A stretch of DNA of 64,000 nt from Actinomycetaceae bacterium zg-1166 (GTDB taxonomy: Bacteria; Actinomycetota; Actinomycetes; Actinomycetales; Actinomycetaceae), in assembly GCA_015679245.1 (NCBI GenBank), contig CP064953.1:310001-374000 (forward strand). The letters are read 5' to 3'. Of this stretch, positions 27,052 through 37,740 are shown piece by piece. Positions within the stretch are counted from its first letter, which is position 1, and each line of letters starts with the position of its first letter. Made by a program: the position numbers and the translations under genes. Below the pieces are notes generated by a model, which ran no database searches, was not told where the DNA came from, and saw nothing but the letters and a program-made list of their open reading frames with translations.

Positions 27052-28803
27052 GTGGCTGAGAAGAAGAAGCGTCGGCGCCCCTCTTACAAAAAGGTAGTCC
27101 TGTCACCCCTAGGCCAACGCGATATCACCATTGTGGCGGGAGCACGTCTCTTTTCTGCCCTCGGGATTGCCGTGGTTCTTGTGAGCCTCGCCCGTGCCAT
27201 CACTGAACCAACTTCGGCTCGGTGGCATCTCATAGTTCTCGCCGCCCTGCTCGCTGGTGTGAGTGCTTTCGTGGAGATCTGGTACGGAGGTTACGCAGCA
27301 CGCAAAGAAGAACGGCGCATTCGTCACCGCCTCCTAGGAACGGTGTTCCACGCATCCTCACTTCCCAAGGCAAGTGAGGGCGGTTACGACTCAGGCAAGC
27401 TCATTGCCATGATGACGGATAATGCCGAGCGCGTGACCGAATATCGTCAAGTTTACTTTGGTGCGACGATTGCTGCGATGACGATTCCTTTCCTCACCTC
27501 GATCTATGTGACAGTCGCAATTGACCTTCTCATCGGGCTTGTACTGCTTGTTATGTGCCCACTTATCCCCGTACTTATTGCCGGATTCATGCGCCTCTTT
27601 CGTAAGACATCCGCACATTCACGCAAGGCGCGCGGCAAACTCGCCGGTGAATATCTCGACGCTATTCGCAACCTCGTGACGATTCGCCTCTTTGGGGCAG
27701 GTCCGCGCATCGAAGAACACCTTCGTGAGCAGGGGGAACGTAACCGAGGTGCAATCATGAAGCTCCTTGCAGGTAACCAGATTGTCATTATTGTGATGGA
27801 TGGGCTTTTCTCCCTCCTCCTTATTTGCCTCACCGCCGCCCTCGCTATTGCCCGTGTACATGCAGGAGCCGTGAACGTGGGCGAAGCTCTGGCAGTAGTA
27901 TTCCTCGCCGTTCTTCTCATTGAACCTCTCGTCCAGGTGGCCGGTTTCTTCTACATCGGTATGGGAGGTATGGCCTCCGAACGCGCCATTGGCGCATACC
28001 TCACAAGTGCTACTGCGAGTGGGGAAAGTTCTGTTGCGGCACAGGATTATCCACGCCGCAGCGAAGAAAGAGCGAATGGTTCTTCAGATCTGCGTAAGGC
28101 GCAGGAAATATACAGCAGAGTGCACGACGATGCTGATGAAGGTATCGAAGTGAGCAACCTCTCCTATAACTACGGGCGCGGTGAAGTTCTCCACGACATT
28201 ACCTTTGAGGTTCCTCGCGGAAGCAAGGTAGCGATTGTGGGACGTTCAGGAGCTGGAAAATCCACCCTCCTCTCACTGCTGCGTGGCTCTCTGCCACTAC
28301 AGAGTGGATCGATTCGTATTGGTGGACACGATCTCAACTCGATGGGAGTGGAAGAGATCCGCTCCTTGACTGCTTCAGTTTCGCAATCTACATGGCTTTT
28401 CACAGGAACTATTGCCGATAATCTTCGTTTGGCCAAACCTGATGCTAGCGAGGAAGAGATGTGGGAAGCTCTTCGCCTGGCACACGTGACGGAGGATATT
28501 GAGCGCATGCCCTCTGGTCTTTCCACCGACGTAGGTGAGCAAGGCGCGTTGATCTCGGGTGGGCAGGCGCAGCGTATTTCTCTGGCGAGAGCCTTCCTCT
28601 CTGGGCGGCGTATTCTCCTGCTTGACGAACCCACGTCGCAAGTAGATATCGGATCCGAACAGAAGATTATTGAGGCCATTGCTGGCCTTGGGCGTGAGTG
28701 GACACTCCTCATGGTGACCCACCGTACGTCGCTTCTCGCGGTGGCAGATCGCGTGTGGGATATGAGTGAGGGACACCTTGAGCAGATGGAGGTGGCGCGA
28801 TGA
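27052..28803 (+). CDS. Exporter-fold ABC half-transporter (CydD/IrtA-like), first of a pair
   Basis: 583 residues: a six-helix type IV membrane domain (about 25-320) fused to an ATPase domain. Walker A GRSGAGKST, Q-loop VSQSTWLF, signature ISGGQAQRISLARA, Walker B ILLLDEPTSQVD and H-loop VTHR are intact. GTG 27052 with GAAAGG 8 bases upstream is preferred over the in-frame TTG at 27037. It overlaps the second gene (ATGA), so the two likely form a heterodimer. CydDC (thiol/heme export) and IrtAB (siderophore) share this layout; the sequence alone does not decide. The neighbours favour heme or iron. Confidence 0.8.
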   Translation: MAEKKKRRRPSYKKVVLSPLGQRDITIVAGARLFSALGIAVVLVSLARAITEPTSARWHLIVLAALLAGVSAFVEIWYGGYAARKEERRIRHRLLGTVFHASSLPKASEGGYDSGKLIAMMTDNAERVTEYRQVYFGATIAAMTIPFLTSIYVTVAIDLLIGLVLLVMCPLIPVLIAGFMRLFRKTSAHSRKARGKLAGEYLDAIRNLVTIRLFGAGPRIEEHLREQGERNRGAIMKLLAGNQIVIIVMDGLFSLLLICLTAALAIARVHAGAVNVGEALAVVFLAVLLIEPLVQVAGFFYIGMGGMASERAIGAYLTSATASGESSVAAQDYPRRSEERANGSSDLRKAQEIYSRVHDDADEGIEVSNLSYNYGRGEVLHDITFEVPRGSKVAIVGRSGAGKSTLLSLLRGSLPLQSGSIRIGGHDLNSMGVEEIRSLTASVSQSTWLFTGTIADNLRLAKPDASEEEMWEALRLAHVTEDIERMPSGLSTDVGEQGALISGGQAQRISLARAFLSGRRILLLDEPTSQVDIGSEQKIIEAIAGLGREWTLLMVTHRTSLLAVADRVWDMSEGHLEQMEVAR

Positions 28804-30677
28804 GTAGCACAACGAGGGGTAGAGGGAAGATAACGATACAGAGCGAAATTGCTGAGGCTTCTAGAGCTGGGGCAACCGTTCGTGGAAGTGAAGTTGCCCT
28901 GAGTGGAACCGAAGCTCCCCCGGCAGATACTCCTCGCCTAGAAGAGAGTTCTCGCTCACCATCGTTGCGTGAACTGCTCTCCTGGCTTACCAGGATCACG
29001 CGCCCGGTTCATAAACCGCTCTATGTCTCCACGTTCTTCCGTATTCTCAACCTCACCCTCGATGTTCTCCTTTTCGCTCTGGCAGGAGGAGGGCTCACGG
29101 CAGTTGTCGTAGGGAATGCGAGTGCCCTACCAATCCTCGCGGGGCTTGTTCTTATTGCGCTTATCAAGGCCAGTGCCTACTATCTGGAGCAGCTCACAGG
29201 GCACTACGTAGCTTTCAAAGCACTCGAACTTCTACGCACAGCAGTGTTCTCTCAACTGTGGCCCAAGGCGCCGGCCATCGTCACGCACTCACGTTCGGGC
29301 GACGTACTCGCCAGCCTCACCCGCGATGTCGACCGGATTGAGGTGGTGTACGCACACACTTTCGCTCCGGTGGTCTCGGCTTGTGTGGTTCCTGCGGCGC
29401 TCCTGGTGACAACCGGAGCTATCTTCGGATGGAACCTCGTCGCGATTCCGGCTCTCTGTATGGCGATCGCGCTCTTCGTTGTACCCTTCGTAGGTTTCGG
29501 TACATCAATGCGCGCCACACGCCGCACCCTTGCAGAGCGCCGTGAACTCACTCACCACCTCACTGATTCCGTCTTTGGTGCAGAGGAAGTGGTGAGCTAC
29601 GGGCGCACTGCTGACCGCCTTGCACAGACGGATGCTCTTTCCGAGCATGTGGGGCGCTTGGCTCGTATCCCGAGAACTTTTGCTGCGCTTCGGCGTGCGG
29701 CAAATCTCGCACTCATGCTTATCTCCGCAATTGCTGTGTCGTGGACTGGTATCGAGACTGGTCAGAGCATCGTCCTCGTTGCTGCGCTCGCCTCGGGATC
29801 CTTGCGGCTCTACGAAGGACCACGTGGGGTAGAAGATGCGGCTGGCTACCTCGATCACTCGTTTGCTGCAGCCCGACGCCTTTGGGATATGAGTCACTCA
29901 CCAGAAGCGGTGAGTGATGGCGCCTGTGAACTCAAGCTCGAAGCCTCACCTGACGTGACCTTCGAAAATATCTCCTACGCATACACCGATAGTGAAGGAA
30001 AGGAAACGGGTTTCGCTCTCTCAGGGATCGGTGTCCATGTACCAAGTGGAAGTCACACAGTGTTCGTCGGACCTTCTGGCTCGGGTAAGTCCACTACCGT
30101 GCAGATGCTTCTTCGTTACGACGATCCCCACGTTGGGCGTGTACTTATCGATGGGACACCAGTGAGTGACTACACGCTCGATTCGCTGCGCCACGCGGTA
30201 GTTGCAGTTTCCCAGAAGAGCCAGCTGCTCGCTTCGACTATCCGCGCCAACCTTGTGCTCGGAGCACCCGAGGCCAGTGAAGACGAGATCTGGAAAGTGC
30301 TCACCGAAGTTCATCTCGACGAGGAAGTACGAGCTATGCCGAAGGGGCTCGACACGCAGATTGGACACGGGGGAGCGGGGCTTTCTGGTGGGCAAGCTCA
30401 GCGCCTTTGCCTAGCACGTGCCTTGCTTATGAAGCCGCGCGTCCTTGTGCTTGACGAATTCACGGCTAACCTCAACGTGGAGCTTGAACGTGAGATTCGC
30501 GCAGATATTGCCGCTGCTCTTCCAGGAGTGACCCTCATCGAGGTAACCCACCGACTTGAATCGGCACGCGAGGCCGATCAGGTGATTATGCTCGACCGTG
30601 GACAAATCGTTGCTCAAGGCAGTCCCAGCGACAGCACTGATGAACGGCTTCGTGCTCTCTTCACCCGTGACGTCTAG
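28800..30677 (+). CDS. Exporter-fold ABC half-transporter (CydC/IrtB-like), second of the pair
   Basis: 625 residues with an Arg/Ser-rich N-terminal extension (~60), six membrane helices and an ATPase domain. Walker A GPSGSGKST, VSQKSQLLAST, signature LSGGQAQRLCLARALL, Walker B VLVLDEFTANLN (Phe in place of the usual Pro after Glu) and H-loop VTHRLE. The catalytic Glu is present, so both sites of the heterodimer may hydrolyse ATP. Followed by a hairpin before ilvD. Confidence 0.8.
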   Translation: MSSTTRGRGKITIQSEIAEASRAGATVRGSEVALSGTEAPPADTPRLEESSRSPSLRELLSWLTRITRPVHKPLYVSTFFRILNLTLDVLLFALAGGGLTAVVVGNASALPILAGLVLIALIKASAYYLEQLTGHYVAFKALELLRTAVFSQLWPKAPAIVTHSRSGDVLASLTRDVDRIEVVYAHTFAPVVSACVVPAALLVTTGAIFGWNLVAIPALCMAIALFVVPFVGFGTSMRATRRTLAERRELTHHLTDSVFGAEEVVSYGRTADRLAQTDALSEHVGRLARIPRTFAALRRAANLALMLISAIAVSWTGIETGQSIVLVAALASGSLRLYEGPRGVEDAAGYLDHSFAAARRLWDMSHSPEAVSDGACELKLEASPDVTFENISYAYTDSEGKETGFALSGIGVHVPSGSHTVFVGPSGSGKSTTVQMLLRYDDPHVGRVLIDGTPVSDYTLDSLRHAVVAVSQKSQLLASTIRANLVLGAPEASEDEIWKVLTEVHLDEEVRAMPKGLDTQIGHGGAGLSGGQAQRLCLARALLMKPRVLVLDEFTANLNVELEREIRADIAAALPGVTLIEVTHRLESAREADQVIMLDRGQIVAQGSPSDSTDERLRALFTRDV

Positions 30678-30696
30678 GGATAGTCTCCCATGTGCT

Positions 30697-30748
30697 GGTG
30701 GGGTGGTGTCGCCTAGAGCGTTCGCGCTCCGAACACTATCACCCCACC
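30697..30748 (+). terminator. Hairpin between the ABC pair and ilvD
   Basis: Outer stem GGTGGGGTG (30697-30705) / CACCCCACC (30740-30748), with an inner GAGCG-TTCG-CGCTC hairpin. There is no U-tract, so this may be a terminator or an RNA stabiliser. Confidence 0.5.
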
Positions 30749-30800
30749 GGTGCGCGGCGCGAGTATGCTAATCCCCACGCAGCATACTTGAGGAGGACAC

Positions 30801-32633
30801 ATGCCTACGTTGCGTTCGGCAACTTCAACAACTGGTCGCAATATGGCTGGAGCGCGTGCACTCTGGCGCGCCACAGGAATGACATCGCAGGATTTCGGCA
30901 AGCCGATTATCGCCATCGCGAATTCCTACACAGGTTTCGTCCCTGGCCACGTACACCTCAAGGATCTTGGTCAGCTTGTCCGCACTGCCATTGAAGAAGC
31001 TGGCGGTATCGGTCGTGAATTCAATACCATCGCGGTAGATGACGGTATCGCGATGGGGCACGGTGGAATGCTTTACTCTCTGCCCTCGCGCGAGATTATT
31101 GCCGACTCTGTGGAATACATGGTCAACGCCCATACCGCTGACGCCCTCGTGTGTATCTCCAACTGCGACAAAATTACCCCCGGTATGCTCATGGCCGCCT
31201 TGCGCCTGAATATTCCTACAATCTTCGTTTCTGGCGGACCGATGGAATCGGGTGCAGCTGTCACTGGCGTTATCGACCACCGTACGGATCTCGTCGATGC
31301 CATTGCCGCTTCTGCTGATGAATCGATCACCGACGATCAGCTCGGCCTCGTCGAACGCAGTGCCTGCCCCACGTGCGGTTCCTGCTCGGGAATGTTCACT
31401 GCGAACTCAATGAACTGCCTGACCGAAGCTCTCGGCCTCTCTCTACCGGGCAACGGTTCTACACTCGCCACAGCAACCAAACGCCGTGAGCTTTTCTTAG
31501 AGGCAGGGCGTGCGATCGTCGCCCTAGCCAAGCGCTATTACGACGAGGGTGAGGAAGCCGTTCTTCCACGTTCAATTGCCACGAAAGATGCTTTCTTCAA
31601 CGCAATGGCTATGGATATTGCGATGGGAGGTTCGACGAATACGGTGCTTCATCTTCTTGCAGCCGCCCAGGAAGGAGAAGTGGATTTCGACCTCAACGAT
31701 ATCGACCAGCTCTCGCGTAAAGTTCCTTGCTTAGCGAAGATTGCACCAAATTCTCCCACTTTCCATATGGAAGATTTTCACCGTGCTGGTGGAATTCCGG
31801 CGATTCTCGGCGAACTTTTCCGCGCCGGGATCTTGCGTGATTCGGTGCATTCGGTTCATTCCTACGATCTCAAGTCGTGGCTGGAGAAATGGGATGTGCG
31901 TGGGGTTGCCCCCGCTCCTGAAGCGATCGAACTCTTCCATGCAGCTCCTGGGCGTGTGCGTACCACAGAGCCGTTCTCTCAGGATGCGCGATGGGAGAAC
32001 CTTGATCTCGATCGTGAAGCTGGCTGTATTCGCTCGGTCGAACATGCCTACACCAAGGACGGCGGCTTGTGTGTTCTCTTTGGTAATCTTGCTGAGGATG
32101 GTGCCATCGTCAAGACGGCTGGCGTCGATGAATCCCTTTTCCACTTTGAGGGTACAGCTCGTGTGGTCGAATCTCAGGAGGAAGCCATCGAACTCATCCT
32201 CTCCAAACAAGTCAAGCCTGGCGATGTCGTCGTTATCCGCTACGAAGGCCCCAAGGGTGGGCCGGGTATGCAAGAAATGCTCTATCCCACTTCCTTCCTC
32301 AAAGGCTTGGGTTTGGGGAAAGTATGTGGCCTCATCACCGATGGACGTTTTTCAGGTGGAACTTCGGGACTTTCTATCGGACATATCTCACCTGAAGCAG
32401 CTGCAGGTGGAGCGATCGGCCTTGTGTGCGAAGGTGACACCATTGTTATCGACATTCCTCGCCGTGAGCTTCGCGTAGATATTTCTGAGACGGAACTCGC
32501 TGCTCGCCGCGAAGCCGCCGGCCCTGTGCCGTGGAAGCCTGCCACACGTGAACGTCCTGTTTCTAAGGCTCTGCGCGCCTACGCGTCGATGGCTACTTCC
32601 GCTGCCACAGGCGCGGTGCGCAAGGTGGACTAA
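30801..32633 (+). CDS. ilvD: Dihydroxy-acid dehydratase IlvD
   Basis: Fe-S dehydratase for the third common step of isoleucine and valine synthesis (and the pantothenate branch). Cluster cysteines are in CISNCDK and [38 protein letters not shown] and the C-terminal [20 protein letters not shown] are family signatures. 610 residues, full length, with a strong GAGGAGG before the ATG. It stands alone; no ilvB/N/C nearby. Confidence 0.96.
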   Translation: MPTLRSATSTTGRNMAGARALWRATGMTSQDFGKPIIAIANSYTGFVPGHVHLKDLGQLVRTAIEEAGGIGREFNTIAVDDGIAMGHGGMLYSLPSREIIADSVEYMVNAHTADALVCISNCDKITPGMLMAALRLNIPTIFVSGGPMESGAAVTGVIDHRTDLVDAIAASADESITDDQLGLVERSACPTCGSCSGMFTANSMNCLTEALGLSLPGNGSTLATATKRRELFLEAGRAIVALAKRYYDEGEEAVLPRSIATKDAFFNAMAMDIAMGGSTNTVLHLLAAAQEGEVDFDLNDIDQLSRKVPCLAKIAPNSPTFHMEDFHRAGGIPAILGELFRAGILRDSVHSVHSYDLKSWLEKWDVRGVAPAPEAIELFHAAPGRVRTTEPFSQDARWENLDLDREAGCIRSVEHAYTKDGGLCVLFGNLAEDGAIVKTAGVDESLFHFEGTARVVESQEEAIELILSKQVKPGDVVVIRYEGPKGGPGMQEMLYPTSFLKGLGLGKVCGLITDGRFSGGTSGLSIGHISPEAAAGGAIGLVCEGDTIVIDIPRRELRVDISETELAARREAAGPVPWKPATRERPVSKALRAYASMATSAATGAVRKVD

Positions 32634-32844
32634 ACGGAATTGCTAGGAGTACGCCGCCCAGAGCGAACGTTCGGTGGCGTGCTCGTCCTAGATTGCTTCG
32701 TGGCGATAGAATATGAAACAGTGCGCTTTACTGCGCCCAGAGTCACATGAGGTGCACTCGCTCGCCAGGTTCTCGTTCGGTGTTGGAGTGCTCCTCACTA
32801 GGGCTGAGCGATCCTCACCCCTACAGTTATAAGGAGAAGCATTC

Positions 32845-35673
32845 GTGCCCAAGTTCCTCGATAAGATCCTCCGCGCAGGCGAGGGACGCACACTCAAGAA
32901 GCTGGATGGTATCGCCACGCAGGTCAACCTTCTCGAAGAGACGGTTACTGATCTCACCGATGCCGAGTTGCGTGCGCAGACGGATCTGTTCAAGGATCGC
33001 CTAGCTGCTGGCGAGACACTTGACGATATCCTTCCTGAGGCTTTCGCCACTGTGCGCGAAGCAGCTCAGCGTACTCTCGGCCAGCGCCCTTACGACGTGC
33101 AGATTATGGGTGGTGCAGCGCTGCATATGGGCAATATCGCTGAGATGAAGACAGGTGAAGGAAAAACTCTCGTCGCTACGTTGCCCTCTTACCTCAACGC
33201 TCTTACAGGTAAGGGTGTGCATGTGGTGACGGTGAACGATTATCTTGCCTCCTATCAGTCCGAACTCATGGGGCGCGTCCACCGTTTCCTCGGGCTCACA
33301 ACGGGATGTATTCTCACTGGTCAAAATCCTGAACGTCGCCGCCGTGAATACGCTGCGGATATCACCTACGGCACGAATAACGAATTTGGCTTCGATTACC
33401 TGCGCGACAATATGGCCTGGAAGGTGGATGAACTCGTCCAGCGCGAACACAATTTCGTCATTATTGACGAGGTGGATTCGATCCTCATTGACGAAGCCCG
33501 CACTCCGCTTATCATTTCTGGCCCTTCAGAGGGAGATGCGAATAAGTGGTACCTGGAGTTTGCGAAGGTGGCTTCGCGGATGCGTCGCGATACCGACTAT
33601 GAAGTCGACGAAAAGAAGCGCACTGTAGGAATCCTCGAACCTGGGATTGATCGAGTCGAGGATCTCCTGGGTATCGATAACCTTTACGAGTCTTTGAACA
33701 CTCCTCTTATCGGCTATCTCAATAACGCGATTAAGGCGAAGGAACTTTTCGAGCGAGATAAGGATTACATCGTCACCGCGGGTGAGGTGCTTATCGTTGA
33801 CGAGCACACTGGCCGTGTGCTTCCAGGGCGTCGGTACAACGAAGGTATGCACCAGGCGATTGAAGCCAAGGAAGGTGTAGAGATCAAGGCGGAGAACCAA
33901 ACTCTGGCTACGATCACTCTCCAGAACTACTTCCGCCTCTATAACAAGATCTCCGGTATGACGGGTACGGCTGAAACTGAAGCCGAGGAATTTGCTTCTA
34001 CCTACAAGCTCGGCGTGGTTCCGATCCCGACGAACCGTCCGATGATCCGAAAGGATAGCATCGATCTCGTCTATCCCACCCGTGCAGGCAAGCTACGCGC
34101 CATTGTCGAGGATATTAAAGAACGCCACGAGAATGGACAGCCTGTTCTTGTGGGTACGACGAGCGTAGAGCGTTCTGAGGAGCTTTCTGATCTTCTGCGC
34201 CGAGCTGGGATTGCCCACCAGGTTCTCAACGCTAAGCACCACGAGAGTGAAGCGGCAATTGTTGCCGAAGCAGGACGCAAAGGCGCTGTAACTGTGGCCA
34301 CGAATATGGCTGGGCGTGGTACCGACATTATGCTAGGTGGAAATCCTGAGCATCGTGCAGTGGATGCGCTGCGTGCCCAAGGCCTCGATCCTGAAGAGAC
34401 GCCCGAGGAATACGAGGCGGCCTGGCCTAAGGCTCTTCAGCAAGCGAAAGACGATGTTGCTGGCGAGCACGACGAGGTTGTTGACCTTGGTGGTTTGTAT
34501 GTGCTTGGTTCCGAGCGTCACGAATCGCGCCGTATTGATAACCAGCTCCGAGGGCGTTCGGGGCGCCAGGGGGATCCGGGTGAATCTCGCTTTTATCTCT
34601 CACTCGAAGATGACCTTATGCGTCTGTTCGCTTCGGGTATCGCAGCGCGTGCTCTCGACCCCTCACGCTTCCCTGAGGATCAGGCTCTTGAGTTTAAGAT
34701 GGTCGCCAAGTCGATTGAACGTGCGCAAGTGTCGATCGAGTCACGCAATGCCGAGATTCGTAAGAATGTCCTCAAGTATGACGATGTGATGAACGAGCAG
34801 CGCAACGTTGTCTATACGGAACGCCGTCGTATTCTTGATGGCGAAGATCTTGAGACGATGGTTCGCGGATTCCTTGATTTCGAGGTCGACGATATCGTCA
34901 CTTCTCACACGGATTCACCTGCTTCGGACGAGTGGGATCTTGAGGGCTTGTGGCGTGAGCTTAAGAGCTTCTATCGTCCTGGCTTCTCTTCGCAGGATCT
35001 TCTTGAGGAAGTTGGGGGGATTGGGCACCTCGATCGGGCGAAGCTCACAGAAGAACTCACAGAGGATATCCGTGCGCACTACTGCGAGCGAGAGCTTGAG
35101 GTGGGCGAAGAAGCAATGCGTGAGCTTGAACGCCAAATTCTTTTGAATGTGCTCGATCGCAAGTGGCGTGAGCATCTTTATGAGATGGACTACCTCAAGG
35201 AAGGAATCGGGCTGCGTGCGATGGCTCAGCGCGATCCTCTAGTCGAGTACAAGTCTGAGGGGTACCAGATGTTCCAGGCCATGAATGATGGCATTAAGGA
35301 AGATACGGTGCGTTTCCTCTTCAACTTTGAGCTCCCGAGTGAGCGTGCTGCACGCGAGGCACGTGAGGTCGCAGATGCGGCTTCGGCAGCGAGCGAGAGG
35401 GCGTCTGCGGCCAAACGGCAGGAGAACCAGAAAGCTACGGCCATGCGGATGGCTGTGGGGGCTTCGAAGCGAATCGACCCGGAGAAGGATCTGGGGATTG
35501 CCCAGCGTTCACGCTCTCATGCCGTCGAGTATTCCTCGGCTTCCAAGGATGGTTCTGCCTCCGCTCAAACGACGAATGAGGCAGGACATGCTATTCGCCA
35601 GATGCCAAAGAACGGCGTGGGTGATGGAATGAACCGTGCGCAGCGCCGTGCGGCAAAGAAGCGCCGTGGTTAA
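32845..35673 (+). CDS. secA: Preprotein translocase ATPase SecA
   Basis: Motor that drives unfolded preproteins through SecYEG. Walker A MKTGEGKT is at 101-108, Walker B DEVD at 208-211; the [22 protein letters not shown] and [11 protein letters not shown] helicase motifs are intact. 942 residues. The GTG start follows AAGGAGAAG. The C-terminus ends in a basic [14 protein letters not shown] tail and lacks the CxCxSGK zinc motif of SEC-C, as usual for actinobacterial SecA1. A terminator follows. Confidence 0.97.
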   Translation: MPKFLDKILRAGEGRTLKKLDGIATQVNLLEETVTDLTDAELRAQTDLFKDRLAAGETLDDILPEAFATVREAAQRTLGQRPYDVQIMGGAALHMGNIAEMKTGEGKTLVATLPSYLNALTGKGVHVVTVNDYLASYQSELMGRVHRFLGLTTGCILTGQNPERRRREYAADITYGTNNEFGFDYLRDNMAWKVDELVQREHNFVIIDEVDSILIDEARTPLIISGPSEGDANKWYLEFAKVASRMRRDTDYEVDEKKRTVGILEPGIDRVEDLLGIDNLYESLNTPLIGYLNNAIKAKELFERDKDYIVTAGEVLIVDEHTGRVLPGRRYNEGMHQAIEAKEGVEIKAENQTLATITLQNYFRLYNKISGMTGTAETEAEEFASTYKLGVVPIPTNRPMIRKDSIDLVYPTRAGKLRAIVEDIKERHENGQPVLVGTTSVERSEELSDLLRRAGIAHQVLNAKHHESEAAIVAEAGRKGAVTVATNMAGRGTDIMLGGNPEHRAVDALRAQGLDPEETPEEYEAAWPKALQQAKDDVAGEHDEVVDLGGLYVLGSERHESRRIDNQLRGRSGRQGDPGESRFYLSLEDDLMRLFASGIAARALDPSRFPEDQALEFKMVAKSIERAQVSIESRNAEIRKNVLKYDDVMNEQRNVVYTERRRILDGEDLETMVRGFLDFEVDDIVTSHTDSPASDEWDLEGLWRELKSFYRPGFSSQDLLEEVGGIGHLDRAKLTEELTEDIRAHYCERELEVGEEAMRELERQILLNVLDRKWREHLYEMDYLKEGIGLRAMAQRDPLVEYKSEGYQMFQAMNDGIKEDTVRFLFNFELPSERAAREAREVADAASAASERASAAKRQENQKATAMRMAVGASKRIDPEKDLGIAQRSRSHAVEYSSASKDGSASAQTTNEAGHAIRQMPKNGVGDGMNRAQRRAAKKRRG

Positions 35674-35701
35674 AGTACTGCGCCGCTGAAGTTGATCCGT
35701 G

Positions 35702-35744
35702 GGTGTGCGGAGGGGTGAAACTCCTCCGCACACCTCTTTTCTTT
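35702..35744 (+). terminator. Rho-independent terminator after secA
   Basis: 12-bp perfect stem GGTGTGCGGAGG / CCTCCGCACACC, 9-base loop, followed by TCTTTTCTTT. Confidence 0.93.
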
Positions 35745-35759
35745 GTGACCTTGCCTATA

Positions 35760-35800
35760 GCGGCCTTTAGCCCGGCCTATAAGTTCATGCGGCCTATAAT
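35760..35800. repeat. Three short degenerate direct repeats
   Basis: GCGGCCTTTAG (35760-35770), CCGGCCTATAAG (35772-35783) and GCGGCCTATAAT (35789-35800) share CGGCCTWTA. Confidence 0.65.
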
Positions 35801-35977
35801 TTTATGACGCGCGTAATACCAGAGCTGAACCACTCACAGTTTGTGCGATGCGGTGGAGGGTGTGTAGTGGGCAGCATGTAGCGGGAAGCACATGAGGCGA
35901 AAGAGGATTCAGTAAGAAATGAATACGGCGGAGGGTGGAAAAGCTGGAGGAGGGCGGGTACGTGAGTTGCGAGTGAG

Positions 35978-36544
35978 TCAGCCGATATCAAGAGCTGTTC
36001 CGCGCCAGCGTCCGCGCCGATATTCCAACCGTAAGGCAACAGCGCGGATACGCCGTCCATCGTGAACAACGAGGCTTGTCTGCGCTACACGTGAGCAGGG
36101 GCGGCAGACGAATACCCGGCAACATTGAGGTGCAGGGAGGGGTTCTCGAATGTTGCCATTGAGGCGCAGTCCAAGCCCTGCCCGGCGTACAAGTTTCTCA
36201 AAGACTTCCCGAGTGAGCCAGTTCTGCAAATGTTGCGGCTTACGGTGGCCTGTGAGAACTTCGATGGAGTGAAGTGCTATGCGTGTGGCGGTGATGCGAG
36301 GATCTGGTGCTTGCATCGGAAGTGGGAGAGTGAGATCTTCGTCCTCGTCGTTATAGCGCAGAGGCTGTGTATGAGCTTCGAATCGCAGACGATCCCAGGT
36401 GGGAAGTGTTTCTCCGGTGGTGTGCGAAAGTGGCTGCTGACTTCGGGGTTTGGGTGCAAATGCGTTGCGAGTGAAAGGCTCGTGGGATTGAGCTGGCTGT
36501 GCATGTGGGGATTGGCGAAGTTGCTCCTGAATGTTGAGGGACAT
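35978..36544 (-). CDS. Rv3235-family protein of unknown function
   Basis: 188 residues. The N-terminal ~75 residues look disordered (Pro/Gln/Glu/Asp-rich); the C-terminal ~110 residues are the conserved part, with HSIEVLTGHRKPQHLQNWLT and RVAQTSLVVHDGRRIRAVALRLEYRRGRWRGTALDIG typical of the actinobacterial Rv3235 family (DUF6459), which commonly sits beside secA. No biochemical role is known to me. GGAGG 5 bases before the ATG. It is transcribed convergently with secA. Confidence 0.8.
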   Translation of the reverse strand: MSLNIQEQLRQSPHAQPAQSHEPFTRNAFAPKPRSQQPLSHTTGETLPTWDRLRFEAHTQPLRYNDEDEDLTLPLPMQAPDPRITATRIALHSIEVLTGHRKPQHLQNWLTREVFEKLVRRAGLGLRLNGNIREPLPAPQCCRVFVCRPCSRVAQTSLVVHDGRRIRAVALRLEYRRGRWRGTALDIG

Positions 36545-37148
36545 GGTAACCTCCGTGGAAAATACGCCCGCGAGGTGTAAACGGGTACGACTGGGAAGAA
36601 AGAGAAAGCTCTTGCGGCGTTAGAGACGCGACGAGCTAGCTGCGCCACAGAGTGAGCGACGCAGAAGAGGGAAATAACGCGGGCTATGTAGACCCTGGCG
36701 CGAACGTGCTCCGTTGCCTCGTCCACGCAGAGGTGAGGAGGCCTTAGAGTGCGCGGAGTAGAAGCTCCATAATTGTGTGGCATGACCTCCTTAATCGCCT
36801 ACGTATGCGGTGTGGATGACCAGTGACAACGAAGATTGTGCCGACTCTTCGTTGAGTTCCTAGGTATGAATGGATTTTATCCATTCTGAAAAGCGCGACA
36901 CGCCCAGAATTTCTCCCTGCCGTGTATTCCCGGTTTTCGTCTGTGATGTGCGGGCAGTGAGCGGAGATATGTGCGGCAGATTAATCGTATGGGTGCTCTA
37001 AATGAATGCTGGGCGTTCTAGAGTCGTGGGTTAGGCATAGAGGTATGTGCTGATATGGGTGCTTTATGTTGATATAAGCACTGGTATGTCTGGTGTGCAA
37101 AATGCACCGAGAGCGTGGAAACGAAAGAAAGGACGGTAGAATTCCCTC
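36545..37148. other. 600-bp region without a recognisable gene
   Basis: Between the divergent Rv3235-like and DUF6912 genes. Seen here: a perfect minus-strand AAGGAGGT (36784-36791) with no sensible start at proper distance, and two adjacent hairpins at 36827-36854 and 36868-36886. Open frames here run on into Rv3235-like out of phase and are not protein-like. Confidence 0.5.
36827..36886. other. Two adjacent stem-loops
   Basis: CAACGAAGA / TCTTCGTTG (9 bp, 10-base loop, 36827-36854) and GAATGGA / TCCATTC (7 bp, 5-base loop, 36868-36886). They could be operator sites or part of an RNA; nothing decides between these. Confidence 0.5.
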
Positions 37149-37628
37149 GTGAGGATCTACATTCCAGCCACGAGCGCGGATCTGTGCGAGGCTCCGCTCA
37201 CTGCCCGTATCGTCCATTGTGTGACACCTCAACTTGAAAGAGTTCTTCCTAATGAGGATCGGGATATGCTCGAAGCCGTGGCGATGAATGCCGCGAGTGA
37301 CGGATCGCTTCGTCTCCTTGGGCAGGCATGGGAAGAGGGGCGTGAGGTCACTGCGCGCCGTATAGTGATCGTGGCCGATATACCGGAGAGTTCGCTCGGG
37401 ATACTTCCTGGTGGCGAACACCTGCCCACGGCGCGCTTCCTTGAGGTGCCCTGCGTGTGGAAACATGTGGTGTCGATCCATGTGGACGACGAGGAATCTG
37501 AATCTCTTGTTCGCGGTGCTGCCAGAGAAGATGACTCGGCCTTTGAGGCTCTTACTGAGGAAGATCTCATGTGGTACGACGTGGCCGAACGCACCCGCCT
37601 CGCAAGACTACTCGCGTGTGAAGAATAA
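37149..37628 (+). CDS. DUF6912 family protein
   Basis: 159-residue cytoplasmic protein conserved in actinobacteria, function unknown. The start MRIYIPATSADL is the typical beginning of the family, and YDVAERTRLARLL the typical end; middle residues are acidic. The start is GTG 37149. No operon partner: the next gene is convergent. I am fairly sure of the family but cannot propose a role. Confidence 0.8.
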   Translation: MRIYIPATSADLCEAPLTARIVHCVTPQLERVLPNEDRDMLEAVAMNAASDGSLRLLGQAWEEGREVTARRIVIVADIPESSLGILPGGEHLPTARFLEVPCVWKHVVSIHVDDEESESLVRGAAREDDSAFEALTEEDLMWYDVAERTRLARLLACEE

Positions 37629-37664
37629 AAAGAAGAGGTGAGAAGGAAAGTTCACTCTTCCTTG

Positions 37665-37704
37665 TGGCTAAGAACAAAGCGTACCTACCTGTAGCCAAGA
37701 ACAT
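37665..37704. repeat. Imperfect direct repeat between convergent genes
   Basis: GTGGCTAAGAACA (37665-37677) and GTAGCCAAGAACA (37692-37704), two mismatches, period 27. Confidence 0.6.
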
Positions 37705-37740
37705 ACAACCTTGCACTCGCACGTTCAGTGGTTTTCTTGC

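Larger units (their letters stand above)
35674..35977. other. Intergenic region after secA
   Basis: 304 bp between secA and the end of the minus-strand Rv3235-like gene. It holds the secA terminator and a triplicated CGGCCT motif (35760-35800). No gene seen. Confidence 0.5.

Noticed and set aside
27052-30677. Firm assignment of the ABC pair as cydD-cydC
   Set aside because: The fold and heterodimer layout fit, but there is no cydAB nearby, key CydDC-specific residues cannot be judged without alignment, and context points to iron or heme.
36277-36783. 168-codon minus-strand frame preceded by AAGGAGGT
   Set aside because: Spacing of 2 bases to the ATG is too short, the frame runs through the Rv3235-like gene out of phase, and composition is not protein-like. 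The SD itself is kept as a finding.
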